From positions 12,116,071 to 12,180,070 of the forward strand of contig CM033118.1 of assembly GCA_019321725.1 (NCBI GenBank): a stretch of 64,000 nt of DNA, written 5' to 3'. The notes beneath the pieces were generated by a model. That model was not told the DNA's origin, did no database searches, and saw nothing but the letters and a program-made list of their open reading frames with translations. Of this stretch, positions 1 to 10,693 are shown piece by piece. A program made the position numbers and the translations under genes. Each line of letters starts with the position of its first letter. Positions within the stretch are counted from its first letter, which is position 1. Source of the stretch: Paulownia fortunei (taxonomy: Eukaryota > Streptophyta > Magnoliopsida > Lamiales > Paulowniaceae).

Positions 1-608
1 TATTGACTTAGTGATTTTATTTACAATTATATTCAATACGAGTAATTTTATATCAGTAATTAGTATTTTAGAAAATAAAATTATGTTAAAATAGTTTTAT
101 TTTCTTTTGAGTTAAAAAAAAGTTTATTTAAGCATATTGATTAAAATTTATTTTCTTTAAGGTAAACATATTTTTGATGAAAAAATGTTAAATCCCCTTC
201 TGATGAGTATGAGAATTTTATTTATTTTATTTTAGCCCAATAGATAATTAATTTAGATCCAAGAACAAGTTGATAGCTCAAATCCTATAAGAGACTCAAA
301 TGACCCAAAAATAAAACACCTGCCTGATAAGGCAACCAGGCCCATGAGGCTTACATCATATCAAAGACCCATAAGGCCCATGTCCCAAAATGAACAGGTA
401 TAAATAACCCATTTCTCCATGTTTACAAGGTACACACTTCAATTTCTCGCCTTGAGTTAGTGCTTATTCTCTCGGATAATTACTGACTTAAGTATCGAAG
501 GGGCTTTCCTGGTACAACCCCAGGGCCCTCTTAATAATATGTTCATACTACAGGTAGGGAACCCAACTTCAGGAGTATAGAATCAATAGACACGTGGTGA
601 GACGTATT
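1..608 (+). repeat. Probable LTR/leader of a Ty3-gypsy element, 5' limit not seen
   Basis: AT-rich sequence without a gene. It lies directly upstream of a primer-binding-site-like motif (609-625) and of decayed gag sequence, so it is most simply the 5' LTR and leader of the element that follows. I could not find a TG start with a matching target duplication, nor a second LTR copy, so the boundary is not defined. Inference from position only. Confidence 0.4.
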
Positions 609-625
609 TTGGTGCCGTCTGTGGG
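609..625 (+). promoter_or_regulatory. Primer-binding-site-like motif of a Ty3-gypsy element
   Basis: The motif TTGGTGCCGTCTGTGGG closely resembles the segment that follows the 5' LTR in many plant Ty3-gypsy elements (usual form TTGGCGCCGTCTGTGGG). It sits about 70 bases before the first gag-like reading frame, where a tRNA-primed start of minus-strand DNA synthesis is expected. The site is only as good as the motif; the LTR edge next to it is unclear. Confidence 0.55.
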
Positions 626-689
626 AAACCCTGCCAGAGTGTTGAGAATGTAAACACACACAAGAGTAAGAGAAACCAATACATAAAGA

Positions 690-2010
690 GCTCCACAAAG
701 CATGGAGCTAACAACAATGGAGGAAATCAGCGGCCACCGATGCCCTCCTCACAATAATATCAGCAACATTAGGAAGCACCAGTAGAGCCGAAGTAGTAGC
801 CTTTAGCTAAAGGTCCATACTAGGAAATATAGGTTCGATTCACGCAGGAAGAGCTACAAGCTCTACTAGAAGCATGACCACAAGAACACCAGGCTGATCC
901 TCACCCCAACCCATACAACAAAGAGAAGGCTCACACCCAACGGAGGTGGAAGAGCGTGTAAAAAGGGTGTAGGAAAAAGGAAAGAAAGAGTTCCTAAAAA
1001 GGTGACCAGTGGAGATATTCCTCAAAACCAACAAGCAATACCCAGGCTAGTGAGGTTAGAAGTATCACACACTGCTTATCACTCTATCTTTCCTAAAGGC
1101 AACACTCGATCTTTGGCAATAACGCAGCATATAAGGAGTCTGTTCGCTATAAACATTTTGGTTGAACCCCTACCTCCAGGAGTAAAGACTTTAAACATTT
1201 TGAAATACGATGGAGCAGGAGACCCGCAAGAGCACTTGGATAAATTCTACACCAAGACGGACTTATATGACATGAGCGATGCAACATATTGCAAAGTCTT
1301 CAGCACAACACTTACAAAGAGTGCGCTAATATGGTTCAATCAGCTGCTAGCAAGATCTATCTCTAGGATGAAGCAACTTACTGAAAGCTTCCTGCATCAG
1401 TTCTCTATAAACCACAAGTACCCTAGGACCATCACTCATATCTTCATGGAAAAGTAGAAAGAGGGTGAAACTCAGCGGGAATACCTACAACGCTTTATTG
1501 AAATAGTCAACGAGGTACCACATGTCCGCCATGAGCTCCTGCAAACATATTACAGTAGATCCTCCATCAGGGAAGACTTAAGAAATCAATTACTGGGAAG
1601 CTACTGACGTCGCTAGAAAAACTTATGTCTCGTGCAGAAAAACATATATGCGTTGAGGAAGCAACACATCCAGAAGTAGGAGCTAAGAGGAAGTAGAGAT
1701 AAGAGAAGAAGTCTAGCTCTAAGATAGCAGCGCGACATCAGTCAACACCTGACAATCACTGATACACCCCCCTAAACTCTCTGCTTACTAAAGTGCTGCT
1801 GACCGCTAGCGACAAGGCATCATAGAACCTCCTAGGAAGCTGAAGGAAAATCCCTGATAGAAAAACTCCAACAAGTATTGTCGCTTTCATCGCGATAAGG
1901 GCCATACTATGGAGAAGTGTTTCCACTTGAAGAAAAAGATTGAAAAATTAATTCAATGAGGATATATGAAGGATTTTATCAACCAACATCCACAAGTAGA
2001 CCACCCAACT
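690..2010 (+). pseudogene. Ty3-gypsy gag remnant with zinc knuckle
   Basis: The longest open stretch (1002-1457) reads as a plant retrotransposon gag domain. It contains KYDGAGDPQEHLDKFY, then an ALIWFNQL block and a QFSINHKYP block, the standard order for this domain. A stop ends it at 1455-1457, but homology resumes in the same region (QREYLQRFIEIV), and near 1875-1960 a CCHC-like knuckle is seen with the pattern C-x2-H-x5-H-x4-C followed by HLKKKIEKLI. Frameshifts and stops (for example near 1605 and 1959) make it non-functional. In a live element this polyprotein part would package the RNA. Confidence 0.8.
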
Positions 2011-2229
2011 TAGGACCTACCTCCTACCGAAGACTTACACTCTGGGTAGGGCAGGACCTTTCCATCATTGGGGTAATAAATGTTATATCATGAGGGCTTG
2101 ATGGTAGGGATATAAGAAATGTGTTTAGGGTTTACAATAAGTGTTGGCTGAAAAAAGTTCTCAAATCTCTCCGAAGCAAAGAGCACTCAACATGATTTGC
2201 GAGAAGAACATGACGATAACTTTTAGGGT

Positions 2230-2690
2230 ACAAGACCTCAACCCTACTGCCACACAACAAGCTGACGCCATTGTTATCTCTGTGATGCTACCAAATTCTT
2301 GGTGAAGAGAGTTTTGATAGATGGTGGAAGCATGGTGGATATCATCTTCTATGATGCTTTCTAGAAGCTTAATGTGGACTAATCTTAAATAGTCCCAGCT
2401 AATGCTCCTCTCATCGGCTTCACTGGAGAGGTAGTAAATGCGTTAGGAAAGGTGACATCATTGAAGCTGGGATTACACAGGCCGCATAGAACCACTAAGC
2501 TTGTAAGCTTCCCAGTGGTAAAAATCCCTTTAGCATACAATATGATATTAGGAAGACACAACATGAACCAATTCAGAGCGATAGCTTCAACTATTCACAT
2601 GAAGGTCAAATTCCCAACATCCATTGGAGTGGGAGAAATGAAGGGGATATACACACTACCAGAGAGTGTTGCATCACCACGCTGAAAAAG
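2230..2690 (+). pseudogene. Ty3-gypsy aspartic protease remnant
   Basis: Retropepsin-like sequence downstream of gag in the same orientation. The active-site block reads VLIDGGSMVDIIF, where functional copies have D-[ST]-G, so the catalytic triad is already altered. The second half is open from 2452 to 2685 and carries the typical AYNMILGR block before the domain end. Stops near 2303 and around 2363-2390 break the frame. No reverse transcriptase, RNase H or integrase follows, so the element is truncated after the protease. Confidence 0.72.
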
Positions 2691-3057
2691 GCAAAGGGTC
2701 CCAGAGAGAGCAACAACAATTCCTAAATACGTATGCACTCCATCCCATTACTTGCACGTTATAAAGTTTTACTTAAGTTTTTTCTTGATTTCCTAGCCTT
2801 TGAGCTTTTAAACAATCTTCAGCCTATGTGCTTTCAGAACAATTTACTCTTAGTGATTATGTGTTTATTTTTCTTAAGACTTCCTATTTTTGGGAGATAT
2901 ATATTTTGCCTTGATTATGGAATTATTTAGCTAAGTCTGTTATTCCTTACATAACTACTTTAGCACATTAAATATTTACATTATACATTTGGGAAACTTG
3001 GTGCATCCAGGACCTAGGAAATCAATGAACTAGCAGACAGGTAACAATATGAATAGA
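2691..3057. other. Gap: no gene recognised; 3' part of the gypsy remnant
   Basis: T-rich sequence between the protease remnant and the tandem repeat. A short open frame (2733-2930) is low-complexity and hydrophobic, and shows no known domain. It probably belongs to the same retroelement or to a deletion junction within it. Confidence 0.4.
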
Positions 3058-3260
3058 CCCATAAACGATGGCTCCGCGCTCATCTCGGGCACCTGATAGT
3101 CCATAAGCGATGACTCCATGCATATCCCGAGAACCTGACAGTCTCATAAGCGATAACCCCACACTATCCCCGGGCATACAGTCCCGTAAGCGATGGCTTC
3201 ATGCCATCCTGGGCATACAATCCCATAAGCATTAGTTCAAAGCCAACCTGGGCATATCAC
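3058..3260 (+). repeat. Five-unit degenerate tandem repeat, 38-43 bp units
   Basis: Five successive units begin near 3058, 3101, 3143, 3183 and 3222. Each contains a form of CCATAAGCGATGGCT followed by a C/T-rich stretch and CGGGCA. Units have diverged by point changes and small deletions. Similar minisatellites are common in non-coding parts of plant Ty3-gypsy elements; here it lies downstream of the gag/protease remnant. Confidence 0.75.
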
Positions 3261-4100
3261 TAAATCCTACCTGCAAAGATGTAATATTATCTCAAGTAAA
3301 CTTCAAATGCCCTCGGGGGAGATATATTTTCACAAAAAATATAACATATGTGAAGAAGGAAGATAAAAGATGAGGGACAGAAAGTATCAATTATTTATGT
3401 CATAGGGTAGAAAGTAGAAATAGTAGAAGCATAATGTGCATGCCCTACTCGGGCAAAAAAAAACATCATATGTGCAGAAAGTAAATAAAATCATCTAACA
3501 AATGTCCATAAAAGCTAAAGCAAAACCCCTAACATGTGGAAGAAGAAGGAAATGCTAAAGGCCTTAAGTGGCATCATCTTGGGGGGCTCCATCCTCCGCC
3601 TACTCACTTTGAGGATATACTATCACAACAGGAGCCTTTAGGATGTCGTGAAGAGCTGTGATCTCAGCTCCTTTATCATCTAATACCTCAGAATCAAGCA
3701 ACATCACATCAACTGATCGAGTCTGTGGATATCATCCCCACAAACAACACTTCTAATCATGCTCCAACACAATGATATATCTGAGGTATCCCATAGTAAT
3801 TGAATTCCCTTATGGCGATTAACGCTAGGAGAGAATATATTGGACCCAGAACTCTCCCTAGGAAGGGAGTCATTAGCCTCCCCTCTCAGCCTCTTACTCA
3901 CAGCAAGAGTAGGAGGAGGCTTGGATGGTTGGCTACCACCCACTCATTCAGCTAAAGGAGAAGATGATTGGGGCTCACCCCAATGGCGTCTAGGCGAGGA
4001 GAGCCGCTCGTCTCTATCTCTCCTAGAAAAAGGCCTGCTCGAACCCGCATTGCCCTTGCATTTATTCTTCCCATGGGATCTGATACTTGCCACATCTAAC
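3261..4100. other. Gap: non-coding retroelement-like DNA; minus strand looks weakly coding
   Basis: No recognised domain. From about 3600 to 4090 the base composition rises in GC, and the minus strand gives long nearly open stretches rich in Ser, Arg and Pro (for example 3704-3943), broken by one or two stops. Some plant Tat-lineage gypsy elements carry an extra antisense reading frame in the 3' non-coding part; this could be the remains of one, but there is no motif to prove it. Confidence 0.3.
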
Positions 4101-4907
4101 TAGGGTTATAAATGAACTAAGCCACTCGCGAGTTATTCAGATCTCGACTCGAAAAAAAAATCGTTCAAGATCGATCGATAACTTTAACGAACCAAGCTCG
4201 AGCTCGAAAATTTTATCGAGCTAAGTTCGAGCCTGGTAGTATTTGGCTCGTTAGCTCATTAACCTACTCGTTTATATGCTCACGAGCTCGTTTATATGCT
4301 CGCAAGCCTATTCGTGAGCTAGAGCTCAAGCTCGGCTCATTTATATACTTGCGAACTTATTCGCGAGCCTAACTTATTTGATAAGTTCACATACATGTTC
4401 GCGAGCGGATCGTTTATAAGTTTGATAATATGAGCGGATCGTTTATAAGTTCGATAATATGCTCGATAAAATTATAAAAATCTTAAACATAAAATTTTTC
4501 AATGGAATCGAACACAATACATTTGAAGAAAATGTGAAAACTCACAACACTGAGCGAACTATATTTTTGTATAATCAAGCATATTAAAATATTCTTTAAG
4601 GACTAACATAATCAATAAATAAAATTTAATGCAAATCATATAATGGTATATTTAGAATAATTAATTGAAAAATTATAACTAAGATAATCATAAAATAAGA
4701 ATACAAATTTAGAATAATTAATAAAATTAGGCTAATCAAATGAAACTAACTCTTATTATGATTTATGAAACATCTAGACTATGACATACTTGAAATTAAT
4801 AAATTTTGTACATTTAAAAATTTTAAAAATAAGAATATAAATAGAGAATAATAAATTTACTTTAATCAATGCAAATCTTATAATGGTATATTTAGAATAA
4901 TTAATTA
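4101..4907 (+). mobile_element. 5' end of an hAT transposon (same family as 52182-59349)
   Basis: Begins with TAGGGTTATAAATGAAC, nearly the same as the terminal inverted repeat at 52182. It then has many subterminal motifs of the GAGCTCG / GCTCGAGC type on both strands (4120-4460), typical transposase-binding clusters of hAT elements. From about 4715 to 4900 it aligns closely with 52246-52400, both sharing TTAATAAAATTAGGCTAATC. The copy is cut at about 4907 by the LTR of a Ty1-copia element, and the rest was not found beyond that element. Confidence 0.8.
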
Positions 4908-5138
4908 ACTAATCACACCATTAATCTTGTGACCTTACATACTCCCCATGATGTCTATTGATTCCCCTATGTACTACACTATTAATCTTGTGGCATTTCA
5001 ATTGTAATCGTAAGTCTACAAATAGAGGATGTAATATTGTACAAAATTATAAAGCGTACAAGAGAAAACTATTATCCTCTCTACTTTTTTATTCTTTTAC
5101 TTCTTTTATTTTTTAATAATTTTTTTTATTTCACAACA
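4908..5138 (+). repeat. 5' LTR of a Ty1-copia element
   Basis: Aligns over its whole length with 10444-10693: both share ACTAATCACACC near the start, CTACAAATAGAGGATG in the middle, and TTTATTTCACAACA at the end. The 3' copy carries an extra duplication of about 20 bases (CTTGTGACCTTA twice). The next bases, TGTTATCTGCAT, look like a decayed form of the tRNA-Met primer site TGGTATCAGAGC. The exact 5' edge is uncertain because no TG start was resolved. Confidence 0.8.
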
Positions 5139-6900
5139 TGTTATCTGCATGATTGTTTAGTCATTAATCACTAGTCTCTTTGTGATTGTGCAATGGGAGA
5201 AGACACTTATCCCACCATTATGAGTAAACAAGGGTCTATCTTAGAGATACGATCAACTGTTAGAACTTGCCCACAGGGAGACAATCATGCTTTACAATAA
5301 GACAATGTTAATGACTTTCTATTCATCCAGTTTCTATATACTTTTAATTTTCATGTGGTTTGAAATATTATTTCATGTTTTATATTGGTATTATTGATTT
5401 TCTGGCTAACATGTTTTGAGATGTTTTGATTGATTTATATTTTTTAAACACAAATCACACAAATTTTCACAAAAAATCTAAAGCCATGAATTGTGATTCA
5501 TAGCCAATGATGTTTATGATTAGTCTAACTTATGGATTTTGTATTTTTCATGATAAATTCTTGAGGTTATTAAAGTGAAGGCTTATTTGTAAAAGGACAC
5601 AATGATTCACATTTTCTAGGAGCATCGAGCATTGAAAGAAATTAGTATGAGTTCTTGGTTGCTACTTAACTACAAGTAGATGAAGTATGCTTTACTACAA
5701 ATTTGTTAGTTTCTTATTATAGAGTATAATTTATATAATATGATAAACTTTAAAACCTCATAAATTGTATATTTTTTGTTAGTATTGTAATATGGAAAAA
5801 TGACAATTTGTTTTTCATATTTTAATGGTATTATGTGAAGAAAAATACATCGAAGAAGACATATTAGAAGAAAACATGTTCATGCCTCGAATGTGGTCTT
5901 ACAGCAACAATATCAAGAGCGAAATTTTAGGGAATATTTTGAATTAACCACATGTCTTCTTGTAGCCAAGCAAAAGAATTAGCCCTTCGATAAAAAACCA
6001 TGAAGTGAATACAATATCATTTCATTTTACAGCAATCCCTGAAGTGAATATTGTACCATTTGGTTGAACTTTATCAGCCTTCCCAAAAAGAAAATGGAAA
6101 AAACATAGAAGCAGAACTTGGCATATTATGACTGCAAATCATATATGAGTATTTGGATGTTATAAACTTCTTTGAACAATTTGATGGAACCAATAATTCT
6201 TTTTAATGACAAGATTTAATTTTATTTTAGATTATCAGTACGTTCAATTTGATTGTATCTTAACTATTTACTAACTTTGATTTTGTTAAAATATAAAGCA
6301 TAACATCTTAGCGAGATATAAATTTTTTAATTGTTGAGCTAGACGGGAAAGGAAATTAATTTTAACCCAATTTTCCTATGAGATTATTAAATTAAAATAT
6401 TGGGTAACTCTACTGCCATTTTATGCATTAAAGGTTGTTATAAATTCATTGATTAATTGTTATCATTTGGAAGTTACATTTTTATGCTTATAAACATCTT
6501 TAATTTATTGTTTTCCTCAAAAGGACAAAGAATGAAATGGTTACTCTTCATATTTTGCAAGGTTAAAGAAATGCATCATTTATATATTGATGACTAGTAA
6601 CCTACAACTGTTATCTGACTATTGAAATGTTTTCAAGTAGTAATGAGCAATGCCCATAATATATAAAGCAATCTTTCTATATTCAAGTTTTATATAAATG
6701 CTTTAGACTTTTCAACTAGGGGCATAATATGTTTGTTAGCTTTTATAGAAAATTAAGATTTAAAAGCCTTTTCAACAAACTTTGAGTTAAGTTTGTGTAA
6801 CTTTGAAAAATGAGATTATTTTGTTATCATCATCTTTGTATGCAATTTGATGGCTTATCATTGTGTTTTAATGAGACTGAAAATTTATTTTATTGATTAA
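5139..6900 (+). pseudogene. Internal copia region without recognisable domains
   Basis: AT-rich DNA between the 5' LTR and the reverse-transcriptase remnant. Gag, protease and integrase would normally lie here, but I could not align any convincing motif. The total internal length (about 3.2 kb after removing the hAT insertion) is too short for a complete copia element, so internal deletion is likely. Confidence 0.45.
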
Positions 6901-7983
6901 GTTTCCAAAAAAATATATTTAATTAAAATTACAAAAGTTTTTATATGGATTGAAACAATCTGGATGCATATGATATAAACATCTCAGGGACTATTTGTTA
7001 AATGAAGGTTATTAAAATGATCATATTTGTCCATACGTTCTTATAAAGAAATCTAATTTTGAATTTGCTATAATTATAGTATATGTTGATGACTTGAATA
7101 TTATTAGAATTCTTGATGATATTCCAACTACAGTGAGTTATTTAAAGAGATTTTAAGATAAAAGACCTTCGGAAGATAAAGTTTTGTATCGATCTGCAAA
7201 TTGAGCATTTAGCAAATAGAATTCCTTATTCATCAATGTGCCTACAAAAAGAAGGTCTTAAAATGGTTTTATATGGATAACGCACTTTCATTAAGTACTC
7301 AAATGATTATTAGATCATTGGATGTGCAAAAGGACCACTTTCGAGTGTAAGAAGATAACGAAAACTCTAAGGTCTTGAAGTACCATATCTTAGTGCAATA
7401 GGTGCACTAATGTATCTTGCTAATAATACACGATCTAATATAATATTTTCAATAAATTTGTCAGCAACTTCACCTACACAGAGACATTGGAATGGAATCA
7501 AGCATATATTTCATTATTTTCAAGGAATAAGTGATATGAGATTATTCTATTCAGATAAATCTATGTCAAACTGATTAATACAAGTTATTTATCTGATCCA
7601 CACAAATGTTGATCTCAGATAGGTTATTTATTCACATGTGGTGGTACTGTTATATCATGACATTCAACAAAGTAAACTACGATATCTACTTCTTCAAACC
7701 ATGCCAAAATTCTTGCAATCTATGAGACAAGAATGTGGGAAATTGGGGTCGATGATTCAATATATTCATGAAACATTTGATTTATCACATATGACAATAG
7801 CCCTAACAATACTATATGAAGATAATGTTGCATGCATAGCTTAGCTTAAAGGAGGATATATTAAAGAAAATGGAACTAAACATATCTCACTAAAGTTATT
7901 CTTCACACATGACCTATAAAAGAGTGGTGATATTCGTTGTTCAAATAAATTCGGTCAAGTGATAATTTGACATACCTATTCAC
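6901..7983 (+). pseudogene. Ty1-copia reverse transcriptase and RNase H remnant
   Basis: Degenerate coding sequence in the + strand. Recognised blocks in order are LYGLKQSGC (about 6935-6965), the polymerase site YVDDLNII (about 7080-7110), an LQIEH block, MDNALSLST (7275-7305), then RNase H blocks: a DRLFI-like stretch, TILYEDNVACIA (7806-7844) and LKGGYIK-like sequence. Several frameshifts and stops are needed to follow it. It stops abruptly at 7983 where a DNA transposon has inserted, and resumes at 10068. Confidence 0.82.
7976..7983. repeat. Left 8-bp target duplication of the inserted hAT (CTATTCAC)
   Basis: CTATTCAC precedes the element end TAAGGGTGATCAT. The right copy, CTATTTAC at 10060-10067, differs at one base. 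Eight bases is the rule for hAT elements. Confidence 0.8.
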
Positions 7984-10059
7984 TAAGGGTGATCATAATT
8001 TTTAAAAAATCGCCCGAACCATCCTGTACCACACTGTTAATATTGATTTATCACAAAAATCGCGATTTAAAATACGAAACAAAAACCACACCATTTTAGC
8101 TGGTGGCGATTTGGAAGCTAAAAAAATCGTAAAAAACCGAACCGCCTATTTATACATTAAAAGAGTAATTTTGTAAATAACCTATTATACAAAACCTTAA
8201 TAATTAAACTGATTATTCTTTTTTCCAACTCATATCTCTCAATCTTAAGACTTAAGATAAAAAATAAGAGCAACAACTATTGATGAGTGAATTTTATACT
8301 CATTAATTGAGTATTATTTGCTTAACTTTTTGATTAATTTTTGAGTGTTTATGTTACTTTTTATGTATTTAGTTTAATATATTTTAGGTAATGGCAAAAT
8401 GAGAAGAAAATGGAAAAAAACATAAAACTTGGTTAAAATTTTAAATAATCCGCTTTTTGTATTGTTAAGGGCAGTGTTCGTATTTCAATCATAACGTTTT
8501 GTTCCAATATCATTTTGATTTGTTTCTTGAACCATTGGAAATACAAGAGATAGTTCTATAACTTTTATGTTTATCATGAAATTCAGTTATTTCTATTTCA
8601 ATGAGAAAAATTGGGTTAAATAATTTGCACTTAACTGAAAATTTGTGGTATGACACATCTTGGTATTTTAGGCATAACTATTTTCACATATTTCATATTG
8701 AATTGATTCAAGTGCCTATAGAAAGCTAAGACATAAGCTACAATTCATATGAAAACACCAAAAGCTAGTTATGCCTTGAAAGTGGTGAAACATCAGTTGG
8801 AAGATGCTTTAAGTGCTGCAGATATAAATTTTGGGCAGCAGGTGCAGCGTAGCGCCTAGGCGCTGCAGGTACTACCTTGGACAGAATGGGCAGCGCCTAG
8901 GCACTGCTGGGCGAACAAATAAGGGCAAAATCATCATTTTGGCATCTTTAGGACATCTCCCATGTGGTTTTCAACAATTCAAAAGCATCTAAGGGTGAAG
9001 AAATTAGATTTTTTTAGAGAAGGAGAGAGGGAGAGAAGAGAAAACAAGCCAAGAAAGAAGAAGATGAGAGAATTCTTCCAAGATTTGAGAAGAAGACATC
9101 TACAAGGGAAGAAACTCATCCTCTTCCAAGTTTTATTTGATTTTTCTCCTTTTTCTCATTAATTATGTTCATGGATATTGTTAAATTATCTTTCATTTTT
9201 ATCATCATGAACTAATTTTCTTTTCTAGGGTTGTGATGTAATCTAATTAGGATGTGTTGAATATTTTTACCAATTTAATTCTCAATTTATCTTCAAGTTG
9301 AGTTTTTTATATTGTTCTTAATGCTTTCAATTATTTGGCCACTATTTGAATGACTTGCTAATCATATTGACCCGAGAGGTGATATATGTATTTAGTTCTA
9401 TGTGTAGAGAACTATAAATTGCATGTGAGATAGGAATATACTTGTATGGTTTGTGTAGTCTTGTTGGAGATCCATAGAACTAAATGAATTATTAATTGTT
9501 GTAATTCACATAGGAATATAGTGAGTTAGCAATTGATAGTATTTTCATTAGACCTTGGGAGATGCTAGTAGATAATTTAGAGATTCTTAACTATCACTTG
9601 GGAATTAAATTGAGATTGATGAGATGAATTATTCAATTCGGATTAATTACGGTGAAATCATAACCTTAGACTTTTAAATTTTTGAATTTCATCATTAGTT
9701 AATTTTGATCACTAGTTAGTTTAGATACATTTAGTTTCTAATCATAAAAAATCATTTTTGTTTATTCAAATAAAATTAGAGTTAACATAATTTCGGTACT
9801 TAATAATTCAACAATTCTCATGGGAACGATAATTTATTCATCATTTTATTACTTGTATACGATAACGTGCACTTGCGTTCACGAAATTTCACAACAAAAA
9901 CTGTCAAACCGTCCGTAACCGCCCGCAACCGCTTAAAACCGTATTTTCATTTTATTTGACAAAACTGCAATTTGAAATTATTTTCCAACAAAACCGCATA
10001 TAGCAATTCGATTTGAAATTAGTGAAAAAAACCGCAAAACCGCACCATGATCACCCCTA
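7984..10059. mobile_element. Non-autonomous hAT element inserted in copia RNase H
   Basis: The ends TAAGGGTGATCAT (left) and ATGATCACCCCTA (right) form an imperfect 13-bp terminal inverted repeat, flanked by the 8-bp duplication CTATTCAC/CTATTTAC. Both subterminal zones are rich in AAACCG/CCGC motifs (left 8010-8150, right 9900-10040), a usual hAT feature. No transposase reading frame was found. The interior (about 8280-9890) is a different AT-rich sequence, possibly a further element inserted inside. Copia coding sequence is contiguous once 7984-10067 is ignored, which supports the boundaries. Confidence 0.85.
8278..9889. repeat. Unclassified repeat inside the hAT element
   Basis: AT-rich block between the two subterminal zones, containing a GC-rich palindrome cluster (8840-8910), a purine-rich stretch (9010-9120) and no coding domain. 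ACAAC occurs just before the proposed left edge and just after the right edge, which could be a 5-bp target duplication, but the surroundings are low-complexity and this may be chance. It resembles non-coding repeats common in plant genomes; I cannot assign a class. Confidence 0.35.
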
Positions 10060-10443
10060 CTATTTACGAAGGAATTACCCACTGCAACACTTGAGAAGTT
10101 AAGGCATAGCAATGGAATGCATCGACATAAAGATTTCATATGATAATGAGGGGGGGGGGGGGGAGTTATACGTACTGTACTCTTTTTTCCTTAATCAAGA
10201 TTTTATCCCATTGGATTTTCTTGTCAAGGTTTTTAATGAGATAGTTTATAATATGTATTACACAGTAATAGTATACTTTTTTTCCCTCATTAGGATTTTT
10301 TTCCACATATTTTTTTCCTACTAAGATTTTAACAGGCATGCTCTTTGTATATTGACATTATTATTTTATGACTATCCATTTGTCTTCATCATCCTTTATT
10401 GGAAAGGTCTCATCCCCCTGTGTCCTTAGGTATTAATTGCTCT
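10060..10443 (+). pseudogene. End of copia RNase H and 3' untranslated tract
   Basis: After the right target duplication, the reading resumes as ELPTATLEKLRH, the usual end of copia RNase H. It is followed by a run of 14 G (10150-10163), a possible purine-tract relic, then an alternating region with TTTTTTCCTTAATCAAGA and related lines typical of the 3' untranslated part of one plant copia group. The primer tract proper next to the LTR was not resolved. Confidence 0.7.
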
Positions 10444-10693
10444 ACTAATCACACCATTTATCTTGTGACCTTAGTTACATCTTGTGACCTTACATACTCC
10501 TCATGATGTGTATTGATTCCTCAATGTACTATACTATTAATCTTGTGGCTTTTCAATTGTAATAATATGTCTACAAATAGAGGATGGAATGTTGTGCAAA
10601 ATTACAAGGAATACAAGAGAAATATATTATCCTCTCTACTTTTATGTTATTTTATTTCTTTTACTTTTTCATAATTTTTTTTATTTCACAACA
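10444..10693 (+). repeat. 3' LTR of the Ty1-copia element
   Basis: Counterpart of 4908-5138, about 250 bp, ending in the same TTTATTTCACAACA. Differences from the 5' LTR (substitutions, small indels, one 20-bp duplication) show that the insertion is not recent. No 5-bp target duplication was found around the pair, perhaps because the flanks have decayed. Confidence 0.8.

Noticed and set aside
3058..3260. Direct repeats resembling a CRISPR array
   Set aside because: Units are head-to-tail with no unique spacers, diverged, and lie within a plant retroelement.
3840..4103. 87-codon + strand open frame
   Set aside because: Ends within the hAT terminal repeat, lacks any domain and lies in retroelement DNA.
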